Assembly: GCA_034440615.1 (NCBI GenBank)
Contig: JAOTOM010003166.1
Span: forward strand, 62,001-126,000
From: Ashinkailepas kermadecensis
Taxonomy: Eukaryota > Arthropoda > Thecostraca > Neolepadidae
Length of the DNA stretch: 64,000 bases
Reading direction: 5' to 3'
The position numbers and the translations under genes are program-made. The notes beneath the pieces were generated by a model. It was given only the letters and a program-made list of their open reading frames with translations, was not told the DNA's origin and did no database searches. This document shows positions 44,089-53,700 of this stretch, one piece after another (the first letter of the stretch is position 1; each line of letters opens with the position of its first letter).

Positions 44089-44191
44089 ACAACGTCAGAC
44101 GGCCGCGAGCTGCTGCCGATCAGCGCCGACCCTGACGACGGCTGCAACCGGAACGCCTCGATAGCCGTCGACCGGTACTGCTTCCGCTCGG
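44089..44191 (+). CDS. Peroxidase exon 3
   Basis: Phase 0 start after TTCTGCAG. Peptide TTSDGRELLPIS, ADPDDGCNRNASIAV, DRYCFRSG. This is the family block GRELLP....DGCN....RYCFxAGD. Donor GTGAGG at 44192; one base is carried into the Gly of GDSR. No lesion. Confidence 0.88.
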
Positions 44192-44568
44192 GTGAGGTCA
44201 GACGCGGTAGCCAAGTGGCGACCATCCGGTAGCCGATCGGTGGCCACCCGGCAGCCGATCTGCTATGTACACGAACGGCCTTCCACCGTGTTTGGCATAG
44301 TGCAGTGTCGGCACTCGGGACTGGTTCAGCTTATTTTAATGAAGGTTGCAAGCAGTGGCAGTTGACCCGAATGTTTCCTATTTTTCATTTTGCAGATATC
44401 TGTCGGGATATAACCATGGCACCCAGCGCGGAAACACTGCAGCTTCTTGACGCTGTCGAACATCTTCCTGTACTTGAGTCAACTGCTTTATGCAGCACAG
44501 GGCAGCCGAAGAACAAAACCCTGCTGTGTGACGCACAGGGACCAGGGAATGGCGACGAGAAGACGTTA

Positions 44569-44640
44569 TACCTCGTCACGACGTCATACCTCGTCACGAC
44601 GTCATACCTCGTCACGACGTTATACCTCGCCACGACGCTA
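44569..44640 (+). repeat. 18-bp minisatellite TACCTCGTCACGACGTCA
   Basis: Four copies (TTATACCTCGTCACGACG, CATACCTCGTCACGACG twice, TTATACCTCGCCACGACG) within intron 3. Confidence 0.9.
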
Positions 44641-44949
44641 TGCGCTCCACACATGGCGACTGGCTGCTGGATGTTGATTGTGACGGAGCCCACTCATGTT
44701 GAATCACGGCAGAAGCGCAGTACCCACATCGGTAGGGCAACTCCGCAGCACAGAGCAGTCATATGGTGTATTCAGTGTCTGCGGGGGAACTGTGGCTTCC
44801 TATGTGACTTGGGAAAACCCTCAACGCTGTCCAATCTATGCAGGGCTGAACAACAATTTTACCTGCTGCTTTATAATCATAAAGCTGAATGATCCTCAAA
44901 GCCTTCCCGTTGCTCCACGTCCCCGGCGACACCCTGACCCTTGACCTCT

Positions 44950-45129
44950 GAAGAGCACTTGCTCTTTGCCGAAGGCCGAACCTCCACCGGCGCCATGATG
45001 ACTCCTGACCCCCATCACGGCCAAACCCCCACCGGAGCTATAGTGACCCCTGACCCCCACCGTGGCCGAACCCCCACTGGAGCCACGGCGACCACTGACC
45101 TACTTCGCGGCGCGGCGGCCCGCCGGCAG
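44950..45129 (+). repeat. About 56-bp repeat upstream of the exon 4 acceptor
   Basis: GGCCGAACCCCCACCGGAGC and TGACCCCTGACCCCCA recur three times (44976, 45020, 45064 regions). The last unit leads via a GC-rich stretch to the acceptor CCGGCAG at 45129. Confidence 0.75.
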
Positions 45130-45327
45130 GCGACTCGCGAGTGAACGAGCAGATCTCGCTGACGGTCGCCCACACCCTGTGGGTGCGCCAGCACAACCTG
45201 GTGGCGGCCGAGCTGGCCGAGCTCAACCCGCAATGGGACGACGAGCGGCTGTTCCAGGAGAGTCGCCGCATCACCGTGGCAATGGTTCAGCACATCACGG
45301 CCAGCGAGTACCTGCCGCTGCTGCTCG
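45130..45327 (+). CDS. Peroxidase exon 4 (catalytic Arg, haem-linked Glu)
   Basis: Acceptor GCCGGCAG ends at 45129. Peptide GDSRVNEQISLTVAHTLWVR, QHNLVAAELAELNPQWDDER, LFQESRRITVAMVQHITASE, YLPLLLG. In myeloperoxidase the equivalents of the Arg and Glu in GDSRVNEQ are the catalytic Arg and the haem-ester Glu; both are present. Donor GTAGGC at 45328, phase 1. No lesion; this is the best-preserved exon. Confidence 0.92.
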
Positions 45328-45660
45328 GTAGGCGTGCTCTCGCTCAGGACATCCCACTGAAATACCGATAGAATAGTTACTATATTGTGGATGGATACTG
45401 TGGATGAATAGATACTGTGAATGCTGTGATCACGGCCAATGAGTGCCTACCACTGTTGCTCGGTAGGCATGCTGTCCCTCAGGACATCCAACTGGGTTAC
45501 GAATTCTGGGATCATGGCCAACGAGTGCCTCCTGCTACTCGGTAGACATGCCCTCCCTCGGGGCATCCCACTGGAATACGAGTACCGGGATCACCACCAA
45601 CAAGTACCTCCTGCTGCTCGGTAGGCATGCTCTCCCTCAGGTCATCCAACGGGGATACGA
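45310..45660 (+). repeat. Repeat duplicating the exon 4 end and its splice donor
   Basis: The last ~35 bases of exon 4 (ATCACGGCCAGCGAGTACCT plus GCCGCTGCTGCTCG) with the donor GTAGGC and the following GTGCTCTCGCTCAGGACATC are copied three more times (donors near 45460, 45539, 45620; spacing about 80 bp, the first longer). Each copy keeps a C-T-C-GGTAG junction. Confidence 0.88.
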
Positions 45661-46141
45661 GTAGGTGAATACTGGGAAAAGATTACCAGATGGACGCTCT
45701 CGCGTGGCTTTTGGTTCATGGTTGAGCCGAGTGCATGCAAATTGTCTGTCCTTTTTCTGTTTGATAGAGGGTAGCAGAGGGTTTATAGGTAGAGTTTTCA
45801 ACGTAATGCCACATGCATGATGTTAAATATCACGAGGCATCCCCCCACCAATTGCCGTGGCGACACCCATACGTATTCTCTTGGTATTGTTGGAGGACAT
45901 CGCCCCTCTAATGTCTCCCAGGTAGGCGGGCAACCGGTCCTCTTACAGTAGCTGGCCCTCCTACATTCCGTGGTGTATGTACGTTGTTTTTGTGTACTTC
46001 CAGTGTACTTTTGTTTTTTTTTTTCGCGACCTGTCCTCTCCATCCTTAATTCGTTCCTGGCGAGTTCAAAAAGAAGACCACCATGACTGCATTCCCACCC
46101 TGCTACACCGCCCCGACCATGACTGTCTGCGGCTACCTCAG

Positions 46142-46276
46142 GTGCCGAACTGGCTACCGTAGCCGGCCTGACGCCCGCCACCAGCGGCTACTTCACCGGC
46201 TACTCGGATGTTATCGACCCCGCCATAGCCAACGTGTTCGCCACAGCCGCTTTCCGATTCGGACAGTCAGATCCAG
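46142..46276 (+). CDS. Peroxidase exon 5 with damaged proximal-histidine codon
   Basis: Acceptor ACCTCAG ends at 46141. Peptide AELATVAGLTPATSGYFTGY, SDVIDPAIANVFATAAFRFG. The family continues FRFGH(S/T), where His is the proximal haem ligand. Here the bases after TTCGGA are CAGTCAGATCCAG, which read Gln-Ser-Asp-Pro and leave phase 1, whereas exon 6 needs phase 0. Inserting two bases (CACAGT for CAGT) would give His-Ser and restore the phase, so a 2-bp deletion is the simplest explanation. Confidence 0.85.
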
Positions 46277-46495
46277 GTGTGTGACGTCATAGCCCGATCC
46301 AGGTGTGTGACACATCATAGGCGCATCCAGATGCGTGAGGTGATAGCCCGATCCAGGTGTGCGACATCATAGCCCGATCCAGGTGTGTGGCGTCATAGGC
46401 GGATCCAGGTGTGTGAGGTAATAGTCGGATCTAGGTGTGTGACGTAGTAGCCAGACTCGGGTGTGTGACATAATAATCAGATCCAGGTACAAAAC
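46262..46495 (+). repeat. Repeat duplicating the exon 5 end and its splice donor
   Basis: CAGATCCAGGTGTGTGACGT plus CATAGCCCG recurs about eight times with a spacing of roughly 26-30 bp. CAG|GTGTGTG is the exon 5 donor, so about six copies of an intact-looking donor follow the true one. Confidence 0.9.
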
Positions 46496-47211
46496 ATGTC
46501 ATGCCAAGGAAGGTATGCACCTGCTCTCCACACGGACAGCCGTTGTGGATATCCTCAGTGAAGTTGTTTGCACTACGTGACATTGAGGAGCGTGCATTGG
46601 GTTTGACTGGGCCACTTCCGAGTGACGAATGACGAAGACGATAACAACCAAATTGTTGGGCGCATACGTTGTTGCATAAAGACCAGAAAAATCATCCACT
46701 AATCAGCAAAAACAAGGCCGTCCACTAATAAAAGTGGAATATCAAACGGTCCTTCACTCAAAGATGGATACCTATCGGCTTCAGTGGAGGAATATGATCA
46801 TCTTTCACGCTTTGCCGGGACGAAGCAGGGACGTTCATTTTGCATGCAGTCATAAGAAACAGAGTCGAATATCCGTAGGCTTTGGCAAGCGAACGTTCAT
46901 GGGTTTTGTGCTATGAAGCCTCTGTGGGTTAGGCAATGATAGGCTATGCTGTGTTAGGTAGGTTGGTTAGGTTTGGGCAGGTTACGTTAAGTTAGGCTCG
47001 AGCAGGTTCGGTTTAGTTTGGATTGATTTGGTTTGATTTGTTTTGGTTTTTAGGGTTCCCCATTGCCTTCATTTATTTTGCGCTCCCCCCCAAAAAAAAA
47101 AATCTCAGAAATCAACACCCTGCGTACCACCCGACCCCGTGTTCCCAACTGGGCGGCTTTATATTATCTTCCATCACCATTGCCTTGATACCCTGGCTCA
47201 CGTCGTCTCAG
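46496..47211. other. Intron 5 interior, no gene seen
   Basis: Unique sequence. 46940-47010 is rich in GGTTAGG/GTTAGGT runs. 47080-47102 is a C/A homopolymer stretch. No domain or RNA gene. Confidence 0.4.
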
Positions 47212-47373
47212 GGCCTGATCAAACTGCTGGGCCCGTTCGGCAAGAGCTTCACGCAGCTGCACCGCTTCTACTTCAACCCGACGCGGCTGTACCAGCCGAC
47301 CCAGCTGGACAACCCGGTGCGCGGCCAGCTGAGCTCGTGCAGCAGAGCCGTCGACGGTCACCTGACCTCCCAG
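47212..47373 (+). CDS. Peroxidase exon 6
   Basis: Acceptor GTCTCAG ends at 47211. Phase 0 peptide GLIKLLGPFGKSFTQLHRFY, FNPTRLYQPTQLDNPVRGQL, SSCSRAVDGHLTSQ, then donor GTCAGC at 47374. The family pattern is L......F.NP..L.......D..lRG.......VD..ft. 54 codons, no lesion. Confidence 0.85.
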
Positions 47374-47529
47374 GTCAGCACAGGTCATGTGACGTCGCGA
47401 GCTGGTGGAGCTGGTGCTGCTTGCTGCGTGGTGATGCTTTTTTGGTGGAGAAGTTCCCGGTCGTAGTGCCCTTGTCATGCTGAATTTTTGTTGTCGTAAA
47501 TGGTCGTTGACCATTTACTGACTGGTCAC

Positions 47530-47779
47530 GGTCGGTTCGCCAACAGACCGCGCCCACCTGTCAACAGACCACAGCCAATCTATCCTAAACCCATGCGTCA
47601 ACAGACCAGGGATCACCTGTCAGCAGACCGCTAACCATCTGGCAGCACATCCCGACTCACCTGGCGACAGACCACACCCACATGTCAGCAGACCACGACA
47701 AACCTGTCAACATACCATGCCACACATGTCAACATACCACGGCATGCCTGTCAGCAGACCACGTACCACCTGTCACCAG
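47530..47779 (+). repeat. About 22-26-bp repeat ending in the exon 7 acceptor
   Basis: Roughly ten units like CACCTGTCAACAGACCACGC. The final unit CACCTGTCACCAG supplies the acceptor at 47779. Each unit contains a CAG preceded by CTGTCA, i.e. a duplicated acceptor-like end. Confidence 0.85.
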
Positions 47780-47985
47780 ATTACGGCGCACCTGTTCGAG
47801 GCCGGCGGGGCGCCGGTCGGGCTCCACCTGGGCGCAATAAACGTGCAGCGTGGCCGCGACCACGGCCTGCCGGCCTACAACGTGTGGCGGCGCGCGTGCG
47901 GCCTGCCGCCGGCCGCCAGCTTCGCACACCTGCGCCGGCTGGTGCGCCAGCCCGGCCAGGTGGACCAGCTGCAGACGGTGTACAG
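47780..47985 (+). CDS. Peroxidase exon 7 ([11 protein letters not shown] block)
   Basis: Phase 0 peptide [70 protein letters not shown](L/V)QRxRDHGLPxYNxWRxxCGLP is the most diagnostic block of animal haem peroxidases. Donor GTGAGG at 47986, ending two bases into a codon. No lesion. Confidence 0.93.
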
Positions 47986-48106
47986 GTGAGGCGACGCCGG
48001 ACCCGTGGAGACGTGTGAGGGGTAAGCTTGAGTTGAGGCATAAGCAGACTGCATGAGTCTTATAGTAGGAGCGATATAATACTGTGAAATATACCAAAAC
48101 GTACGT

Positions 48107-48111
<5 letters not shown>

Positions 48112-48162
<51 letters not shown>
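48112..48162. repeat. (TA)n microsatellite at the site of the missing peroxidase exon
   Basis: TA tract of about 50 bp. It lies inside the 231-bp gap between exons 7 and 8, where the family's DDVDLxVGGLxE segment should be encoded. Confidence 0.95.
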
Positions 48163-48167
<5 letters not shown>

Positions 48168-48216
48168 TGTTAAAATATCGGCTAAAAATTAACTAAAATA
48201 TGTTAAGTTATCAAAG

Positions 48217-48269
48217 GTCGTACCGGTTCTGGTACGAGACGGCCGACCCGCGGCTGCGCTTCACTCCCG
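48217..48269 (+). CDS. Peroxidase exon 8 (truncated)
   Basis: The frame SYRFWYETADPRLRFTP ends at donor GTGCGT (48270). The family has (D)RFWYE......FT just before the last block. Only the end of the expected exon is present; upstream sequence is AT-rich without homology, and TCAAAG at 48211-48216 could act as an acceptor but phase from exon 7 cannot be made to work for the missing block. Confidence 0.7.
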
Positions 48270-48304
48270 GTGCGTGAACGGTCTGACGAGTGGGGCTTTG
48301 GCGG

Positions 48305-48705
48305 GGCCGGAGCGATGGTTGAGCTGGATGGTTGAGCTTGATGGCTGAGATGGACGTGGGGACGAGTAGTCCAGGGGTAGGTTGCCCGTCTCACAATCGA
48401 ATGATTGTGGGTTTGAGTCTCGCATGTCGCTACTTTTCGCCCGCGTCCAATCGGCGTGAGATATTGCAGACGCTACATGACTCAACAGTCGACATGTCGT
48501 AAAACCAACAACCACCGGTTGAGGTGAGTGATGGGGCCTGGGCAATGGTTGAGCTGGATGGTTGAGCTGGATGGCCGAGCTGGATGGTTGAGTTGAGTGA
48601 TGTCTGAGCGATGGTTGAGCTGGATGGTTGGGTTGAGTGATTGGGCATGAGCGATGGTTGAGCTGGATGGTTGAGCTGCGTGATGGGTCCAGAGCGATGG
48701 ATTCC
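48305..48705 (+). repeat. GATGGTTGAGCTG minisatellite close to the exon 8 donor
   Basis: GCGATGGTTGAGCTGGATGG and shorter TTGAGCTGGATGG units recur on both sides of the SINE (48312-48350 and 48517-48705). The array starts about 35 bp after the donor. Confidence 0.8.
48361..48511 (+). mobile_element. tRNA-derived SINE, second copy of the 1248 family
   Basis: GACGAGTAGTCCAGGGGTAG, CCCGTCTCACAATCGAATGA, GGGTTTGAGTCTCGC and the body CGCCCGCGTCCAATCGGCGT ending GTCGTAAAACCAACAACC match the copy at 1248-1426 throughout, with point differences. Inserted inside a GGTTGAGCTGGAT minisatellite. Confidence 0.85.
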
Positions 48706-49139
48706 CTGAATGTTAATCTCTGAATGTTACTCTATGAATCATTTCGGCTCGTGCCGCACTGGAGGGCGGGCCCTGGGTCGTGCCGACCCTAGCTGACGGG
48801 GTATGTGTATGTTGTGCCACGATACGCCCACTATGTGTGAGTGGGATCACCACCGAGGTGATGTTGAAACTTCGCGCGCCGCCAGACAGATGTATGTACC
48901 ACCGATGCATATTTCAGCATTAAGTTTCTCAGAACTAGTCCGAGCCGCAAATGACCATGCGTCATTTGGTGCACTGTTCATTCTCAGACCAATCGGAGCT
49001 AGGGTACTTCATTTTACATTTTTTGCCATTTCATGTCATACATTTTCTTCCACGCATTTAGGCATTATTTGCTACCACGTGATGCGGGTTGTCAGCCACT
49101 ATTTTCACACCGAATTCGAACTGCAGTGAATGCCGAACA

Positions 49140-49438
49140 AAATTGATCTGACTTGGTCCAGCTGGAGCCAGCCTGACAAGACGTGACCGGACATGACGTG
49201 ACCTGACCTGACGTAGCATGACCTGATGTGGAATGACGTGACCTGACGTAACCTGACATTACCTGACGCGACCTAGCATGACGTGTCATGACCTGGCGTG
49301 ACGTGACGTGACCTGACCAGACGTAACGTGATATGACGTGACGCAAACTGACGTGACCTGACATGACCTGGCATGGCGTTACCTGACGTGACGTGACCTG
49401 ACATGACGTGATTTGACGTGGCGGACCGACGTTTCCAG
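49140..49438 (+). repeat. TGACCTGACGTGA repeat ending in the exon 9 acceptor
   Basis: About 25 units of ACGTGACCTGACATGACCTG-type sequence (10-15 bp step) occupy the end of intron 8 and stop about 15 bp before the acceptor GTTTCCAG at 49438. Confidence 0.9.
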
Positions 49439-49620
49439 AGCAGCTGCAACAGCTGCGGAAAACAAACCTGGCTCGCGTGCTCTGCGACCCCTCGGCCAAC
49501 GTGAGGGAAGTACAGCCGCGGCCGCTGCTGCTGCCATCTAGCGACAACCTTCCACAACCGTGCGGCAGTGTAACGCTACCTGTCGTCGACCTGTCGTACT
49601 GGGAGGAGCCGGCTCCATGA
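49439..49620 (+). CDS. Peroxidase terminal exon
   Basis: The base carried from exon 8 completes Glu. Peptide EQLQQLRKTNLARVLCDPSA, NVREVQPRPLLLPSSDNLPQ, PCGSVTLPVVDLSYWEEPAP and stop TGA at 49618-49620. It matches the family C-terminus (QL..IRk.slArvlCDn......vQP..f......N....C....P.lDLs.W). Phase agrees with exon 8. No lesion. Confidence 0.9.
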
Positions 49621-50665
49621 CATGCACACCGGCCACATTGACAACGACAATGTGGTAATTCAATGCGAAATACTGAACGCGTTGCTATTGGTCGGTGCGG
49701 GTAGGCGTGCGTCGGTGATTGGTTGGTTTGATAGGCGGGCAGCTGCAATTGGCTGTCGCGGATAGGAGCATTAACAGTGAGATTCCACCCCCCCCTTTCA
49801 CGCGACATTTGGAACAATTTGTGCCCCAGTGCTCCGGTTATCCATTGATTTAACGATACAAACAAACTTTAGCAGATTTGTTTGCTTAGCATGCCTGTCG
49901 TTGGTTGCGAAGGTTGACCTGAAGCTTGTTGGCACTCGCTTTTAGAGCGGGACATTGTCCAGAAGATAAACGCAGGCTGCATTTGCAACGAAGCTGTTTA
50001 TAGACGAGCACCTCTCAATCTTGGACGTATGTTTGTAGCTGCCCTGCTCGACGAAACCGTAATGCTGTATCATATATCATAATCAGCGACACATGTTCCA
50101 GTCCCAAATACCAGTTACGTTGGCATCTGTGGAAAATCAATGCTGACATAGGCATCAGTGTGGTACTCTGCGCGTGTAAAAATGCATCGGCTGCATTCCG
50201 GGGACTTATTTACGGATACTGTTCGAGAGTAATGCATTAATAGGCACGAGCAAGAGACTTCATATTACTGTCACCATGCAATAGTTCGCGATATTATCAC
50301 TACGTTGTTTATCTTGCTTGCTGGATCTTGATTGCGTGATCTTGCTTAGAGTCCCCTGGCGCTGGTTGCTATCGTGGGCGTGTCTGGATACATTAGTTGT
50401 GCTGTGAAAATGTCGTCAATTGCATCGTTACATAGTGTGGTATGATTTATAATATAGAATCGCTGAGGAAATGAACGACGTATGCGAGAGGTTTGGTCAG
50501 ATGCGTTGTAAATTATGCGAGTCGTCTGCGAAAAAAGTCGCAGAAAAAGCGACGTGCTGTTCCGACGTGTTGTGCCAACCGTGAGAAACTTGTGTCAACA
50601 GCACAAACAATTCACTATTCAACGTGCCCACATCGTTTTCGCAAAATAAATCGAGATTTCAGACG
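49621..50665. other. Downstream of the peroxidase, no gene seen
   Basis: Presumed 3' UTR and intergenic DNA. TTGGTCGG/TTGGTTGG/TTGGCTGTCG units at 49690-49760 resemble the CCAAT-containing repeat of intron 2. No polyadenylation signal can be assigned with confidence. Confidence 0.4.
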
Positions 50666-50773
50666 CAGTCCAAGTCCAAGTCCAAGTCCAAGTCCAAGTC
50701 CAAGTCCAAGTCCAAGTCCAAGTCCAAGTCCAAGTCCTAAGTCCAAGTCCAAGTCCAAGTCCAAGTCCAAGTC
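50666..50773 (+). repeat. (AAGTCC)n hexamer tract
   Basis: About 18 copies of AAGTCC with one extra T near 50738. It leads seamlessly into the 105-bp satellite at CAAGTCCCGGCTGCC. Confidence 0.95.
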
Positions 50774-53700
50774 CCGGCTGCCGTCTATCGCTCGCTGGCC
50801 ACCGCCCGAGCACCCCGGACACCCGGCACCCGAGCGGTCTGGCGCTCGCCGATAGACGGCCGCCGGTCGCTGCCGCTCCCGGCTGCCGTCTATCGCTCGC
50901 TGGCCACCGCCCGAGCACCCCGGACACCCGGCACCCGAGCGGTCTGGCGCTCGCCGATAGACGGCCGCCGGTCGCTGCCGCTCCCGGCTGCCGTCTATCG
51001 CTCGCTGGCCACCGCCCGAGCACCCCGGACACCCGGCACCCGAGCGGTCTGGCGCTCGCCGATAGACGGCCGCCGGTCGCTGCCGCTCCCGGCTGCCGTC
51101 TATCGCTCGCTGGCCACCGCCCGAGCACCCCGGACACCCGGCACCCGAGCGGTCTGGCGCTCGCCGATAGACGGCCGCCGGTCGCTGCCGCTCCCGGCTG
51201 CCGTCTATCGCTCGCTGGCCACCGCCCGAGCACCCCGGACACCCGGCACCCGAGCGGTCTGGCGCTCGCCGATAGACGGCCGCCGGTCGCTGCCGCTCCC
51301 GGCTGCCGTCTATCGCTCGCTGGCCACCGCCCGAGCACCCCGGACACCCGGCACCCGAGCGGTCTGGCGCTCGCCGATAGACGGCCGCCGGTCGCTGCCG
51401 CTCCCGGCTGCCGTCTATCGCTCGCTGGCCACCGCCCGAGCACCCCGGACACCCGGCACCCGAGCGGTCTGGCGCTCGCCGATAGACGGCCGCCGGTCGC
51501 TGCCGCTCCCGGCTGCCGTCTATCGCTCGCTGGCCACCGCCCGAGCACCCCGGACACCCGGCACCCGAGCGGTCTGGCGCTCGCCGATAGACGGCCGCCG
51601 GTCGCTGCCGCTCCCGGCTGCCGTCTATCGCTCGCTGGCCACCGCCCGAGCACCCCGGACACCCGGCACCCGAGCGGTCTGGCGCTCGCCGATAGACGGC
51701 CGCCGGTCGCTGCCGCTCCCGGCTGCCGTCTATCGCTCGCTGGCCACCGCCCGAGCACCCCGGACACCCGGCACCCGAGCGGTCTGGCGCTCGCCGATAG
51801 ACGGCCGCCGGTCGCTGCCGCTCCCGGCTGCCGTCTATCGCTCGCTGGCCACCGCCCGAGCACCCCGGACACCCGGCACCCGGGCGGTCTGGCGCTCGCC
51901 GATAGACGGCCGCCGGTCGCTGCCGCTCCCGGCTGCCGTCTATCGCTCGCTGGCCACCGCCCGAGCACCCCGGACACCCGGCACCCGAGCGGTCTGGCGC
52001 TCGCCGATAGACGGCCGCCGGTCGCTGCCGCTCCCGGCTGCCGTCTATCGCTCGCTGGCCACCGCCCGAGCACCCCGGACACCCGGCACCCGAGCGGTCT
52101 GGCGCTCGCCGATAGACGGCCGCCGGTCGCTGCCGCTCCCGGCTGCCGTCTATCGCTCGCTGGCCACCGCCCGAGCACCCCGGACACCCGGCACCCGAGC
52201 GGTCTGGCGCTCGCCGATAGACGGCCGCCGGTCGCTGCCGCTCCCGGCTGCCGTCTATCGCTCGCTGGCCACCGCCCGAGCACCCCGGACACCCGGCACC
52301 CGGGCGGTCTGGCGCTCGCCGATAGACGGCCGCCGGTCGCTGCCGCTCCCGGCTGCCGTCTATCGCTCGCTGGCCACCGCCCGAGCACCCCGGACACCCG
52401 GCACCCGGAGCGGTCTGGCGCTCGCCGATAGACGGCCGCCGGTCGCTGCCGCTCCCGGCTGCCGTCTATCGCTCGCTGGCCACCGCCCGAGCACCCCGGA
52501 CACCCGGCACCCGAGCGGTCTGGCGCTCGCCGATAGACGGCCGCCGGTCGCTGCCGCTCCCGGCTGCCGTCTATCGCTCGCTGGCCACCGCCCGAGCACC
52601 CCGGACACCCGGCACCCGAGCGGTCTGGCGCTCGCCGATAGACGGCCGCCGGTCGCTGCCGCTCCCGGCTGCCGTCTATCGCTCGCTGGCCACCGCCCGA
52701 GCACCCCGGACACCCGGCACCCGGAGCGGTCTGGCGCTCGCCGATAGACGGCCGCCGGTCGCTGCCGCTCCCGGCTGCCGTCTATCGCTCGCTGGCCACC
52801 GCCCGAGCACCCCGGACACCCGGCACCCGAGCGGTCTGGCGCTCGCCGATAGACGGCCGCCGGTCGCTGCCGCTCCCGGCTGCCGTCTATCGCTCGCTGG
52901 CCACCGCCCGAGCACCCCGGACACCCGGCACCCGAGCGGTCTGGCGCTCGCCGATAGACGGCCGCCGGTCGCTGCCGCTCCCGGCTGCCGTCTATCGCTC
53001 GCTGGCCACCGCCCGAGCACCCCGGACACCCGGCACCCGGGCGGTCTGGCGCTCGCCGATAGACGGCCGCCGGTCGCTGCCGCTCCCGGCTGCCGTCTAT
53101 CGCTCGCTGGCCACCGCCCGAGCACCCCGGACACCCGGCACCCGAGCGGTCTGGCGCTCGCCGATAGACGGCCGCCGGTCGCTGCCGCTCCCGGCTGCCG
53201 TCTATCGCTCGCTGGCCACCGCCCGAGCACCCCGGACACCCGGCACCCGAGCGGTCTGGCGCTCGCCGATAGACGGCCGCCGGTCGCTGCCGCTCCCGGC
53301 TGCCGTCTATCGCTCGCTGGCCACCGCCCGAGCACCCCGGACACCCGGCACCCGGGCGGTCTGGCGCTCGCCGATAGACGGCCGCCGGTCGCTGCCGCTC
53401 CCGGCTGCCGTCTATCGCTCGCTGGCCACCGCCCGAGCACCCCGGACACCCGGCACCCGGGCGGTCTGGCGCTCGCCGATAGACGGCCGCCGGTCGCTGC
53501 CGCTCCCGGCTGCCGTCTATCGCTCGCTGGCCACCGCCCGAGCACCCCGGACACCCGGCACCCGGGCGGTCTGGCGCTCGCCGATAGACGGCCGCCGGTC
53601 GCTGCCGCTCCCGGCTGCCGTCTATCGCTCGCTGGCCACCGCCCGAGCACCCCGGACACCCGGCACCCGGGCGGTCTGGCGCTCGCCGATAGACGGCCGC

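Larger units (their letters stand above)
41141..49620 (+). pseudogene. Animal haem peroxidase (peroxinectin/MPO-like), partial and disrupted
   Basis: Nine exon segments: 41141-41311, 42466-42584, 44089-44191, 45130-45327, 46142-46276, 47212-47373, 47780-47985, 48217-48269 and 49439-49620. Each matches consecutive blocks of the animal haem peroxidase family (secreted or extracellular haem enzymes that use hydrogen peroxide; in arthropods linked to immunity, cell adhesion and chorion hardening). The distal-histidine exon (WGQFxDHD) was not found upstream. Lesions: TAG in exon 2, a 2-bp loss at the proximal-His codon in exon 5, and absence of the exon carrying the DDVDLxVGG block. All visible introns are GT-AG. 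Best read as a pseudogene unless the assembly is faulty. Confidence 0.85.
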
